NCBI GenBank assembly: GCA_949317995.1
Contig: OX439037.1
Location: 15,302,324 to 15,366,323 of the forward strand
DNA from: Acholoe squamosa
Lineage: Eukaryota > Annelida > Polychaeta > Phyllodocida > Polynoidae
Length of the DNA stretch: 64,000 nt
Direction of reading: 5' to 3'
Notes under the pieces: model-generated
Databases searched by the model: none
What the model was told of the DNA's origin: nothing
What the model saw: only the letters and a program-made list of their open reading frames with translations
Shown here: positions 34,385-47,700 of the stretch, piece by piece
Layout: the number at the start of each line of letters is the position of its first letter
Numbering within the stretch: position 1 is the first letter of the stretch
Made by a program: the position numbers and the translations under genes

Positions 34385-34655
34385 AAAATAATTAGGATCG
34401 GTATAGGTAAGATTTAAAAAAAAAAAAATTAAAAATGGCTGTCAAACCAGTGAGAAAAAATTGATTATTGATACTAAAATTTCTACCTGGATCCCTGGGC
34501 TCTACTTTGATACCAAATATGTCAATATCTGATACATTTTTCTACAATCTTGGAACATTTTTAAAAAACGATAAGAACAAGAAAATTGAAAATAAAAAAG
34601 AAGTAAGGGTTGGGCCTAAAGTTTAGGGTTTGTCGGAATACCTGAACATGATCTA
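34385..34655. repeat. Diverged repeat, related to 33133-33480
   Basis: See the partner: shared ordered words including TGGATCCCTGGGCT and TTTGATACCAAAT. Confidence 0.45.
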
Positions 34656-37600
34656 CGTATCCCCCTCTCAATACTTTCAGAAATGCAAATTTATTTTTTC
34701 TTTGAAAAAGATTCTGTCTACGGATTTCACTCGCCTCATTTTCTGCAAGGTTTCTCTTTGTGATGTCTGGCAAATTGTTTTTTCAACTAAAAAAATTTGC
34801 TCGCACCTCACTTTTCCAGCAACGAATCCATTGGACAACAAAAAATTTTCAAAAGAAAGAAAATTTTGGTCGTGCGCACCATTTTTTTTTCAAAACCAAA
34901 AACCGTAGACCAACTCATTTTTCTGGTGTGGCAAAATTAAAGTACATGTACATCTTTATGATAAAACAGACTAGTGGAGTGGTATAAGCAAACCTGTTTC
35001 AGATATAAAGGAAGAGAGTGATATATATCCAGGTTTACGTCTAGAGAAGCTAAATGTTTGCAATAAGATGTCAATAATGTTAATAAAACACTAGCAGAAA
35101 AAAAAGAAAAACTTTGCTTAATCTATAGCCATCAAAACATACTTTGAAATAGTCCATTGGCAATGGTCTCTGTAAGTTAACTTTTTTTTTAGGAAACAGG
35201 GAGACACTGTAGTATAAAAGTTATATACGGTATATCTACATGAAAATGGTCATTGCCATTTAGATCTCACCAGGGTACTGATATCACCAGGGATTCTCCC
35301 AAAACACCTTTGTAATGTTTTTTATTACCTCTAAATCGATTGCAACCCACAAAGTCAAAGAGTTTCCAAATCTGTAGGGGTAGTATTTGGGAGGATCATA
35401 TAGGAAAGAAGCCTGAAAAGTTTAAGACCCCCCCCCCCCTTTATTAATGTTAAATTGTTTTCTCATTGGATCTGTGCAGATCACAAAGATGACCAATTCA
35501 GCCTTCAAATATCCGAGATTTTGGATATATCCCGAAAAATCCAATACCTAAAGGGAAGAAATCCGACCAACTTACCCCAGCTCTTCAGGTCATTTCAGAA
35601 ATACACCTTTGGTTGCATAATACACATAGATCACACTCAAAGTAGACATCCTCGTGAAAGGATGAAACAATACTAAGCCACATTGGAGGATCTAACTATG
35701 TCAGTGTTGGTAGATTAAAGCCTTCACTGGGTCATGTGGAATGAACCGTTGAAACTGAAAAAGGTGCCCCCTGGAAAGCATACAGGGGGCACCTCAAGAT
35801 GTCCCAACATACCCTGAGGCGTCCACCACAAAAAAAAAAAAATAGGTTTGCTGCCGAATTATCAGTATCGATCCAATAAGTAATTTGGCAACATTGGTTC
35901 AGTGGTCAACCCATTTTATGGCCAATTTGTGAAGCGGATGATTCAGTGTTCCTTCAAGACCTTAGGTCACTTTGAGAAAAAGAGGTGCTTTAATTTCTTT
36001 TTGATTTACAATTGTGCATGAAATTTGTTGTTTCCAATTATATTCATTTGTTGGTATGCTGACCCTTACCCTAATACCTTGTATAGGCGCACCCCTTCCT
36101 CAAGTCGATAATCGTGTAAAGCGGATGTGAGACCAAACCAGTTAGACAGACAGCATTTCAAAATGTTGTCTATTGGCTCACTGTATTATTCCTTCCCAAG
36201 GAAACCTTATGTACTATAAAGGAGAAAGATTTGTGTGTAGAATATGAAGAGAAACCAGAGTTGACAAATGACAGTAAGGTTTTGATAACCCAGTCACCTG
36301 TATATGGCCACCTTTAGAGTCTCATAGAATAGTTGACACCTCAGTAAAGAAGTTTCGCATCTATGTCCTTTAAAGCTGGGTGATTTTGCATTGTTGGGTT
36401 GATGTTTTGTAAGAATTGATAGAATTTTTTTTCAGGTAAAATCTTGTAAAAGTAAGAAATGTTGAAAAATAAAGAAAGACAGTAACAACGTGTTCATATT
36501 GCCATGCCTGTTTATCTATCATACCAATAAACACATACATGAGTATAAGGTACGTCCAATTCATAATTTCACCAACCATTTTAACAGAATAATAAACATC
36601 CCAGATTCGGGGACTACTTTTTTTCACACATGTACATGTTTCTCCAATGTCCCATCATTATATTTCTGCACATAAGATACCAGTATGATTAATTAATGTA
36701 ACATATGTGGGTAGACAAAATAGAATCCTGTTGTAGAAATTGAAGTATACAGTGATCTATGTCTCATGATGAAAGTGCTCAGAGATAATGCTGTAATAAA
36801 TGTTTTCTGCAAGTGTTTTTACATACAAATCCCCATAGGGTAAATGCCATACTGTAATGATACCGACTTTTCCAATAACATGGATTTATAAACCCTTAAG
36901 AGCAAATAATCTAATTTCATTTAGAGCCACCCCCCCTCTTTGGGATGTTCTGTGAGGGGCAGTCAGGCTGCATTCAAGCATCGTCTGGGCAATATTGTGC
37001 CACTGCACTCCCAGACTTCTGGAATGACTATAAAGATTCATTTTCCAAGTGGTATAATCTAACGATACATTCAATGATAATATCTCTGCGGTAAGGTCCG
37101 CCTTAGATTAGAAAATGTCCCCATGTTGGTAGAAAGAGTATAAAGACGCAGTTCTAAGTAGAAAGACGGACAAAGAACTCACATAAAGATAAGTTCGATA
37201 TCAATGTAGAAGAATGAAATACTTTACAGGATAATTGATACAGTTTCTTTTTCAATACTAGAGATTTATTCAAGTACATTTTTCATGATCAGATCAAAGT
37301 TCTTTCCCATGTAAATCCTGTATCAAAATGTTACATATAAATATGTGAAACCTCGTGAATAAGCAAGAGCTGCGTATACGTCATATCAGAGATATGAGTA
37401 TGGCTAAAAAGCCACTCACTCTGTGGTTTTAAAAATGTTGTTAACACTGTTTTATAGTGCTAAAGCCCTGCAAATACGTAACCCTGCTTACAAAAGGCCT
37501 TATAAGTAGCAGGAGGCCACTGAATATTTTACCAGACCTTTCATACCAGCAACATACCTAATATTTCAATTTCTTTGAGACCTTCCATAACAAAATAAAC

Positions 37601-39024
37601 CCCTCTTCCCTGTTCAGAATACACGTCCATGCTGAATCAGCAATCTGTTTCCATTCAAAATCTAACATTGGCGTCAGAAATATAGAGATTCTCACAAGTT
37701 TTAAAATGGTCAAGTTGAGATTTTAAATGTCCTCGCTAAGTACTTGTTCCACATATACAAGATATATAATAAATTGATCTGAATAAAGACACAAACAGAC
37801 AAGGAAGCACACTGGCCGTGAGATGAAGGTGACATGAAATTACAAATATCTTAAAAAAATTCTTTTTTTGTTCAATGCAAGTGACGCTGTCTACCAGATG
37901 CTCTAGAATAAAGTCCACGTTGACAAGATTTTTTTTTCTGTCACCTAATAAAATGTTACCCCCAAAAAGAGAGATAAATCTAAAATGATACTTTGTGTTG
38001 TAGAAAGACTAAGTAACTGGTACATCTAGATACAAGTAGGTGTAAGGCCAGGAGAGGTACTGGTAGGCTGTAATATGTAAAGATCTGCACATATAAGCTG
38101 TGGCTTAAATGCAAGACTAACCCTAGAAAAAAAACTAAGAAAAAAAAGAGCTAAGCAGGTTGCATTGATATGTAACTTCGTGGCAGTGGGGGCAATGCAG
38201 CTGACAGCAGTTGGAATATCATAGTCATAAAAAATATAGGATTCAGTCCAGGACACAAGGCATACTTGAATAAAAGCACAAAGAACAAGAGACTTAAGCT
38301 TAGTTTTAGCAATATTTGCACTGTAAAATTTGATGCTCCCTATGGAAGTGTAAAATATAAAAAGAAAAGTTTCTTTTCGTCACTAAAATCTTCAAGCACA
38401 CTTTCCTAAGCACCAATGCCAATACCAATATGCTACTTTTGTATAAGAATACATTCATTGTTGTTCATATTAAACACTCATTCCTAAATAAAGCACATAT
38501 TTCCATTTCTTGGTTCATAAAAGGTTTCAGCGCATCAATGGCCCTTAGTCTGATCCCATGTCTAGGAGAAAAAATGTTGTTTGAGGGGACGACTGTCTGC
38601 ACCTCCTCACCCTGACACTACCTTGATACTACTAAAAAAAAAAAATAAAAAAAAAGGTTCATTGCAATGCTTCGTCATCTCTGGTTGGAACATAGACCTA
38701 CACGCATGTACGCCGCATCATTTACACTACCAGGGTAGGTTTTTGTTGTAGATGACGAGAGTTAATATGCCCATCGATTCATGGCTATTGGAGAATGACA
38801 AATATCATGCCATCTTTAAATGTTAAATGCTTCCTATCTAAATTATTGGGTATTAGTTCTGTTGCGCTTGTGTCTGTATATATAGTAATATAAGTAGAAC
38901 CGTTATTATGTTAGATTGACTCCCATATGTATCCTATAAGGATAATTTACTGAGTATATTGGCCCTTTAAATTCCACAGAGTGTTTTAAGGCATGATGCC
39001 TCGTCATCAATTCCTGATCCTGCA
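34656..39024. other. AT-rich spacer, no gene recognised
   Basis: About 4.4 kb without a supportable exon. It holds a perfect 12-bp hairpin at 35762-35794 (arms AGGTGCCCCCTG and CAGGGGGCACCT, 9-base loop) and several A or C homopolymers. Open frames on both strands stay short and show no known motifs. Confidence 0.4.
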
Positions 39025-39254
39025 TACTGTATTCTCCCGGGTATAAGACGCGTCTAATAATATACAAATATAAGGACTACTGCGCCTCATAGAACCTCCT
39101 GAAGGAGGGGGTGCACCTTATAGGCGGGGTATATTTACTATTTAACAGAACAAGGTTATCCAGAATCGAGCCCCAGGTGCACCTCATAGATTTTTTTCAA
39201 CTGAGGGTGCGTCTTGTATATACGGGATGCACCTTATAGTGGGAGATTACGGTA
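39025..39254. mobile_element. TACCGTAATCTCCC-family MITE
   Basis: Left end TACTGTATTCTCCCGGGTAT, right end GTGGGAGATTACGGTA. The inside has the family motifs GGTGCACCTTATAGG and GAGCCCCAGGTGCACC. Closest to the copy at 51649-51874. Confidence 0.7.
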
Positions 39255-39350
39255 CATGTATATGCAGCGCTGGCAAGTCTGTGCCAGGACTAGATTTATG
39301 CATCATGCTTGATCCAGCTATGAGGTTGATTGGCAAATTTGATGAATGCA

Positions 39351-40005
39351 GTCATGCATCATGACAGCTCCTGGGGCATCATGACCGCTCCTGGGGCATC
39401 ATGACAGCTCATGGGGCATCATGACAGCTCCTGGGGCATCACGACAGCTCCTGGGGCATCACAACAGCTCCTGGGGCATCACGACAGCTCATGTAGCATC
39501 ACGACAGCTCCTGGGGCATCACGATAGCTCATGGGGCATCATAACAGCTCATGTAGCATCATGACACCTCCTGAGGCATCATGACAGCTCCTGGGGCATC
39601 ATGACAGCTCCTGGGGCATCACGACAGCTCATGGGGCATCACGACAGCTCATGGGGCATCACAACAGCTCATGGGGCATCACGACAGCTCATGGGGCATC
39701 ACGACAGCTTCTGGGGCATCATGACAGCTCCTGGGGCATCACGACAGCTCCTGGGGCATCACGACAGCTCCTGGGGCATCACGACAGCTCCTGGGGCATC
39801 ACGACAGCTCCTGGGGCATCATGACCGCTCCTGGGGCATCATGACAGCTCCTGGGGCATGATGAAAGCTCCTGGGGCATCATAACAGCTCCTGGGGCATC
39901 ACGACAGCTCCTGTGGCATCACGACAGCTCCTGGGGCATCATGACAGCTCCTGGGGCATCATGACCGCGCCTGGGGCATCATGACAGCTCATGGGCATGA
40001 TGCTT
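39351..40005. repeat. 20-bp minisatellite
   Basis: About 33 head-to-tail copies of GGGGCATCATGACAGCTCCT with few substitutions. A plus-strand open frame through it is a by-product of the regular unit and is not a gene. Confidence 0.95.
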
Positions 40006-41763
40006 TAAAGCAAGATGTGGCTTTTAAGGGGTTTAAATAGGCTAACTGCAATTTACCCAGATCAAGTCTACAATATGGAGACCAACACTGCTAATATGTA
40101 TACAATGTTATACACAACAATATCATAACTAAATCTCATAGTAACTTAATATCAATACTGGCCCTTTTTCTAACAATACACATCACAAAACTATATACTG
40201 CAGAAAGAGAAATACATTCTAACAAAATAGAAGCACTTAATGCGTATGTGTAGCGCTATCGCTATAGAATATACTGAGATTCAAAATTCATAGTATTCAC
40301 ATCCTTTACCTGTCAGTGATAATACAAATAGATTACATGGTTGTACTGCCGCATGGTTACACCTCTTTCCATAAACCTCAGGTATAAGGTACATGTCATG
40401 TACGGGACACACCCTGACTATCAATGGTTTGGGTTGACAGTACCCAGAGAGTATAATTTACCACTCGATCATCCTTCGCCTCGTAATTCTATCATCAACA
40501 ATATCACATTGTATATACTCTGAGCTATATCTGACGCTAAAATGTAATCAAAGCCTTTCTTGCTTTTTATACATTTTGGAATCAATAGATCAAATATTTA
40601 CATCTACATATTACTAAAGAAGATCTATGCCCAGGTATTCTCTTTAGTCCATATAAATAATTAGTATACATCACATTGATATTGGCTACTCATAATCAAG
40701 CTGCAGACACAATATTTAATCGTCTAAAGGCTAACTTCACAATGCGTGGGCGCTAGGTATAAATACCATATACTCTGTATTCTGTATTTTTTCCCAATAA
40801 AACACTTTTAAAAAACTTCAAGTTCGCTTATTACCATGATGTACTTTATGAAGTATCCAAGACAGTCCCTCGATTTGAGATAAAATGTATGGGATACGTC
40901 CCTTCAAGAGCCCAAGCATATCTTGCAGGCAGCGTGATTTGCATAAATGGATTTATGCAAATCAAGAGAATGATCCATTTCCCCTGCAAATATCCCAAGA
41001 TATTGGATAATTATGCATGTATTAGGAAAAATCGATGGGTGTATGAATCACCAGCGAGTAACTTTGCCAACACCATGCCAACTTATTCATCAATAACTGT
41101 TAACTATTCAAATAATAGGTGATTAATTGAACTATCACGAAGTCTATTTCATATAATGAGACTGCTAACTGTAACCATGGAAATCCTGTCCACATTTACA
41201 TGACTATTTACCCGTGGAATGTGACTTATAAAATAAGCGCCATTCCGCTTACACCCATAGATATCGTAAAACCCTGCATACAAGTTACATTCACTTTTGT
41301 GGATCTGAACCCAGAAAAAAAATCAAATATAGTTCCATAAACTTTCTTTTCGTCAATGGATCTTCATGTTTTAAAAGATGCAGTTGGTCTGGTCTGTCCA
41401 CATGTGCTGCGTAGGGGTGGGGAGAGCCATTCGGGGTATTATTCTGCCCAGTCCAGAGCTTGGACTTTGATATACGCTGTAGCTTATTTGTGGGGTTTTA
41501 CGACACCATCCTACAAAGTTTCAGTCTGCAAGACTTCACTTTTATCTCACTCTATGCAGCTTTCGTGATTGCACACTGCAAAATACCTCCAAAAAGGTTG
41601 ACAATGCTTCTTTTTCTAAACTCATGTATACGCGATTTCTATATTTGGTCAACCCTCTGCAGAATTTTGTTTTCCTGAACCAATGCAGAAATTCCGCAGC
41701 GATTTATGTAGATGTAGGAATAGTGATATCTGTGATATGACACTGTATTATTTGGCAGTGAGA
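40006..41763. other. 3' flank of the SLC23 gene
   Basis: Probably includes the 3' UTR of the minus-strand transporter. No other exon or repeat is recognised. Confidence 0.35.
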
Positions 41764-44700
41764 CTACACAGCGGAGGTATTTGTTTCATCTGTTGGTGCA
41801 GGTGGGTTTAGGACAGCCACTTCCTCTGGCGCGGCGGTGTTGTCTATACTCCCTGACTCTTCTTTGTACGTAGGGCAGATCGGTAAATACCGCGGCCATC
41901 TTAGTCTATAAACAAGCAGATTTAGAATAAAGAGTTAAATGATCGAGGCAAGATTTAATTTTTACAGTATTAACTTAAATTTTTATAGGGCACCTATCAT
42001 AGCTTCCTTCACCACAGAATGAGTCTTTAAATAGTAAACTTCTGTTCATTTTCTAGGGGAAAGGAGTGAGAAGCATATTAGATTGAGATGGGTTTATGAA
42101 AGGTCATAATTAAGAGCACATCTTACCTCCTGAGTATCCCCATACCAAAGGGTAGATCGTACACCTTAGACATACGATCTACTAGAGACGGGGCGCAGTT
42201 AGTCTCCTGCGCCTGACGCGTCTTGTTCCAGTGAGCCATCCCACGCTCTTCTGGTGTACCTGCACATGACAAGGTCACAGGACATTCAACTTCAGTGATG
42301 GTCAATTTAAGGCCAAATTTGGGTCAGTGATATGTAAATTCAAGGTCACAGAAAGGTCAGCTTAAGGTATATCATCAGAGAAAGGTCAACCAAGGCCCAT
42401 ATAAATGTTAATTCAATATTGCTGAAATTCCAACTGAAGTGCTTTTTCAAGCTACCGGTAGTTAGATTCATTGGGTTATGATTCACTCAACCTGTCCCTA
42501 TTGAAGTAGATTTAGTACCTAGCAGAAGTTATCCTAAATGCGTGGATGATATATTCATTGTACCTGGCAATGTGTTATCAAAGAAGAAGCCGGTGACTCC
42601 GCCTACAAACATGGAGGTGCTAAGCAGCAGCTGGATAATCTGATCCGCCGTCACGCTGCCTGCAAGATATAATAAAACCATAGTGTTGTAGATTTTAATA
42701 CAATAGTAGAGAATAGTCCTGTGAGACATGGCGTGGCGACTTGTAATCTTGTGTCTAGTTTGAGTTGGTGAGACAGATAGGGCATACTATCATCTGGGCT
42801 TTTGGTAGTATATAGCACAAATTCAACCTGAACTACCCACTGCAGCTAAGTACTAATAGTCTGTAGACTGGCCATTCTGCATGCACCTCACTCAGCTGCC
42901 ACAGGGACCTGTCTTATTCAATGTTCAATGCCATAGTCAACAGGTGTGTCATTATGAGTGTACACTGTCTCAGATTGCCAGGAGCCTGCTCTGCCTGCCC
43001 ATCCCCCCCCCCACACACACACACACCCAACTGCCAATCACTTGTAATAGTCTGTACCTCGTCACAGGCCAGTGGTCAGCAAAATGGCCAGATCACTCCA
43101 CCTCTCTATAGAGGGGGAGCACAGTGTAAGTAACTCGGTGTACATACATGCTTTCAGTGTTCCACAAAATCGTTTATATAATGAAAGGAGTAATCAAATT
43201 AATCTTTCATCACCTATAGTAGATACATATTCTGAGATAGCATTATTTCAATGTAAACTAAAAATTTTACACAGAAAAGAATGTAGCAGTTCCACAAGGT
43301 GGCCTTACACTTCAACCTCCTCTGATTTACAAAAATGCACATATGGCAACACACACTTTAGCACTGATTTCTCCATAGAGATCTTTGACAGTGAATACTT
43401 TGTTCAAATACAGAAAATATGATCCAATTGTACCATAACCCACTGAGATAAAACCTGTACTACATATATATAGTAGTTTCAAAACGAACAATTCTAAAAC
43501 AAAGGCTACAGGGATGCATTTCTGAATCTTAAAATGCTCTAATGCTAATCTGCCATAGGGCTCCAAATGATGAAATGTCTTATCTGCGAATAAAATCAAA
43601 AGTATGAGATATATTCTGAAAATTCCTTCACTGATAAGTAAAGTACACACACTGTTGTTATTACATTAGAATAGTGAGCAGGAATAGTCCATAGCAGAGG
43701 AGCCACAAACAAAAATAGATTACAAGGCCTCCCTATCCCTTACACCGTGGCAACTGTGAACCATACACTAGTCTACTCATCTCACGAGTAGTACTCACTA
43801 GTCGCCGCGCTAATATTGACTTCTTCAATGAGCAAAATTTTATTTCAAATTGGCTTTATTTGTTATATTGAAGTAGAGGTCATACAGTTGTGATTAGATT
43901 CAACTTGATCAACACATCAATGTAAAAATTAGTTATCCATCAGTACTCCATATTTATATATATATATTGGTTTTTATCCTTCTAGGTAGATTCAAGCACA
44001 GTAACCAGTGTCAATATTTTCTTCACCCACTGTGGTTACAGTGTTAAAACCACAAGCACTGACAAGTGTTGAAGGCATGTGGGTTATTTTTTTCACCCAT
44101 TGCAGTATGGTTAAAGGGCATTAAACGCACAAGCACTGACCAGTATTTATGGCGTGAGGGTTATTTTTCACCCATTGCGGTATGGAGAGACCAAGCAGGA
44201 AGCTGAAGCCGATGATGAACATGTTCCGGGACGAGTTCAGGTTGACATACTGAAGGTTGGAGATTCCGACCGCCACGATCAGACCTACAATGGGCACAAA
44301 GAGAAGAAATGGGTAATAGCATGACAGACTGCTGGACCGAATGCCTGGCTGTAATTTTGGGACCTTTTGCTACATTTTATTATTTACAGAATGAAAATCG
44401 GACCATTATTAAGTTTTTTACAACCTAAAACAAAACACGTCACTGTTTGTTAAGGTTTAAAATGATTGAAAAAGTCAGTTTATTCTTGTTTTTCGTTACT
44501 TCTTTCCTGATAATGATAATTTTGAGGTATTCGGTCCTGCCAAAATCAATCCAGGCCTGCAGAAGAATAAAATCTGCAGGACCGAACGGCCTGCAAGGGG
44601 AAATGTTTCGTAGACTGCTGGTACATGTACCATAAACCCTCGTCTATGACAACCCCTTGTATATAGGACACATCCTGATCTAGGCTAAATCCTATATGAC

Positions 44701-47700
44701 GCAAGGGTCAAATTTTCGTCATTTGCTGTTTTATAGTTTAAAACCCTTGCCTATAAGACGCACCCTGAGTTGGGAAAAATCCTATAGGATGCAGATGCTG
44801 AAATTCTGGTGTATCAGCCGCGTCTTGTATCGGAGGATTTACGGTATAAGGTTCTACGTGACACAGTAATCCTCAGATTCCTGCATAAGTTGTGTACTAC
44901 GGTATGTATCAAAGCACATTGCAGTTCTTCAATCAAGGATTAACACTAAGTTAAGACTCAGCATTTTAGGTCAATCCTTTACCACTTTAAAAAGTCTGCT
45001 CACTTACCAAACAGAAGATAGAAGGCACCCCCAATGACAGGTTCAGGGATGGTGACAAATAGCGCGCCAAACTTGGAGAAGATTCCGAGTAGGATCATGA
45101 ATAATGCAGAATACTGCACAACACGCCGACTTCCTACCTGAAGTGGGAAAGCACATGTAAAAATGTATTACCCGGTAGGTCAGTTGGTTGCAATAAGAAT
45201 ATATGCGGGTAAGGCTGTGCCTTTCCTTAACAAAAGAGTTTAGTGTGTACTAGCCAGATCAGGCTAAAACTGCCAGATTAAGACTTTAATCAAATAGTAT
45301 TTCACAAATATTTTCAGTCAATAAAACCTTTGTGACTAATTCTATGCAGTATCAGACTTATTGTAATTGCAGTTTCCACAAATCCTAACACTGGTCATTC
45401 ATGCCCACTAAAAATCCACTATTGGAACTGCTGGGAGCTATTATTTACAGGAATCGCAGTAGTAAGCCTAACCTTCGTGAGCCCGATCACACCCACATTA
45501 ATACTGGTTGATGTTGTACCATTTCCTGTACCAAACAACGCGTCAAGGAAACTACCGAGTCCTTCAATAAATATACCTGCAAAATCAAGCGTGGAAATCA
45601 TGATGGGTTATAAAATAAAAGCCCGAGAACAATAAACAATATAAACATATACTTTTAATTAAAAAAATACAGAGCTCCTATGTTAAACATATACACTCAA
45701 TTTAAAAAATAAGAGCTCTTACGTTAAACATATACATTTAATTTAAAAAATAAGACCTCTTAGGTTAAACATATCCATTTAATCTAAAAAATACAGAGCT
45801 CCTAGGTTAAACATAGGGGACTGCCATGTTCCACTGTATTCACCATTAGATAAAGCATACCACCATACAGCTCTTACAGGTTTAGAGTATGGGTGATTAC
45901 CATAGAGACCTCTTACCCCTGTTGATGGCGTGAGTAGGTGGGCACGGTGCGCCACTGAGACGTGCATACGCATGGTAGTCACCGACTGACTCTATGGTGG
46001 TGGAGATGATCCCGGCAAGCAGTCCACAGATACATGATATACTCACTGTTGGGATACCCCACTGCACTGTAACATAGGGAGTGCAACTATTAGTTTCATT
46101 ATAAGCAAAAACATGACATACTGTTTACAGCACTAGTATTCTGTTATCTGATGTACAAATTTTCTACTTTGTATAGAAGTTTCTACACCATTATCACTAA
46201 AAAAAAAATGCCAGTAAAACATTGAGTTACAGCTATAGGTTAATACATACGAATCGGAGACAGTGGCTTTTATGAAAACTGCAAAGTCCGGGAGCCTTCT
46301 AACTGACGTATGCACCATTGTGGTACAGTTACTATAACAAGAACAATAGCAATCAAGATTGCTGGTAACTCCAAGAAGCTTGTAGTAAAAAGTGTATATA
46401 CTACGTCATCTTGCAGGAAATCACATGCCATATCCTGTCCACCCCTACTCAAGAGAATGGACACAAACCACGGCATCAGAAGCTGGACCCAGCTCGGGAT
46501 TCAGTGCAAACCAATGGGACGAAGAGATTGCATCATAAGGTACACCCTATCTGGATAGGTGGCCGCATACAGTTTCAATAACCAATTCCACTGTCACACA
46601 CTTTTTCAGCAAGCGTCTTAATCTATTTTTGAAGTATCTTTTTTTAATCCATTGACATCTGCTCCATTTCTAACCATCCAGGTATTAATTCTATTCCTGC
46701 AGGATCTAAACATTCTAATATTTCAATATATGTATATATTTCTTTGGTAAAACGATAAGAAGTATCATTATTTTCTAATCAAATTACAACATCAGAGATG
46801 CCACTCACTGGCAGACAAAAACCAGGAAAACTGGACTTTTGACACAGGAATTTAACATAACCTAATACAGAAATCTTGGAATCAAAACCAGAAACTCCTG
46901 GTAAACCAGGAAAAGTGGCATCTCTGCAACATCCCCTCACTTTTTGGCCATTTCTAAGCGTCTTAATCGACGAGGACCGGGCTCTGACATCCAATAACTC
47001 CCTTGGAGTTAATAGACATATGAAACCCTAAATAGACACCTCGGGAATTCCTAATGTCAAGGTGTGGCTTATATGACATGTAGATTGTACACAAGGTTAT
47101 ATAATTGATACTACAGCTACTTACATGGGTAGGGGACCCTGAACCAGGGAGACTGGTAGATGACGTTGGTGCGTCTGTCGGTGCGTGCCCCGTACCCCCA
47201 CTTGTGTGCATCGTCAGGCAGCACATCCGTTAGAGTCAGGATGTAGCACACGAACCATGCTATCGCTATGGCAAGGATCACCTAGCGACCATAGAGAATT
47301 GTTAATTGTGTTGAATACATGTATAAGTGTGGATAAGCAAGATTTGTTTTATATTTTATACGTCGCCACCGACAAACACGGCCCATCTATCTCAATGAAT
47401 ATGTATAAAATCTTTATACATTGTATTTATATAGAATTGGCCAAAAGGGGTTCATATAAAAACAAAACATTAAGAAAAGGGGAGTGGTTTGAGCATGAAA
47501 GTGAAATTACCAGTAAGCAATCTTTTTTTCACAAGGAAATCTTTCAAACTGTGTACTGCAAAGTGAATATAGCATATTTAATCAAACATCCAAAAGAAAA
47601 AAATACCATATATGACAGACCTGTATATATTAAAATATAAACTTTCAGGGATCATTTTGAAAACAACAACTTACAGGGAACATTTTAAAGAAGGGGTAGG

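Noticed and set aside
39601-39861. Open frame with a periodic Gly/His/Ser-rich product
   Set aside because: It is the translation of a 20-bp minisatellite; the 20-residue period follows from 60 bp being three units.
44173-44284. GC-AG intron at the end of SLC23 exon 12 (donor after the Pro codon start)
   Set aside because: Reading on gives a family-like continuation ([12 protein letters not shown]) and a proper GT donor at 44140 in the correct phase for exon 13.
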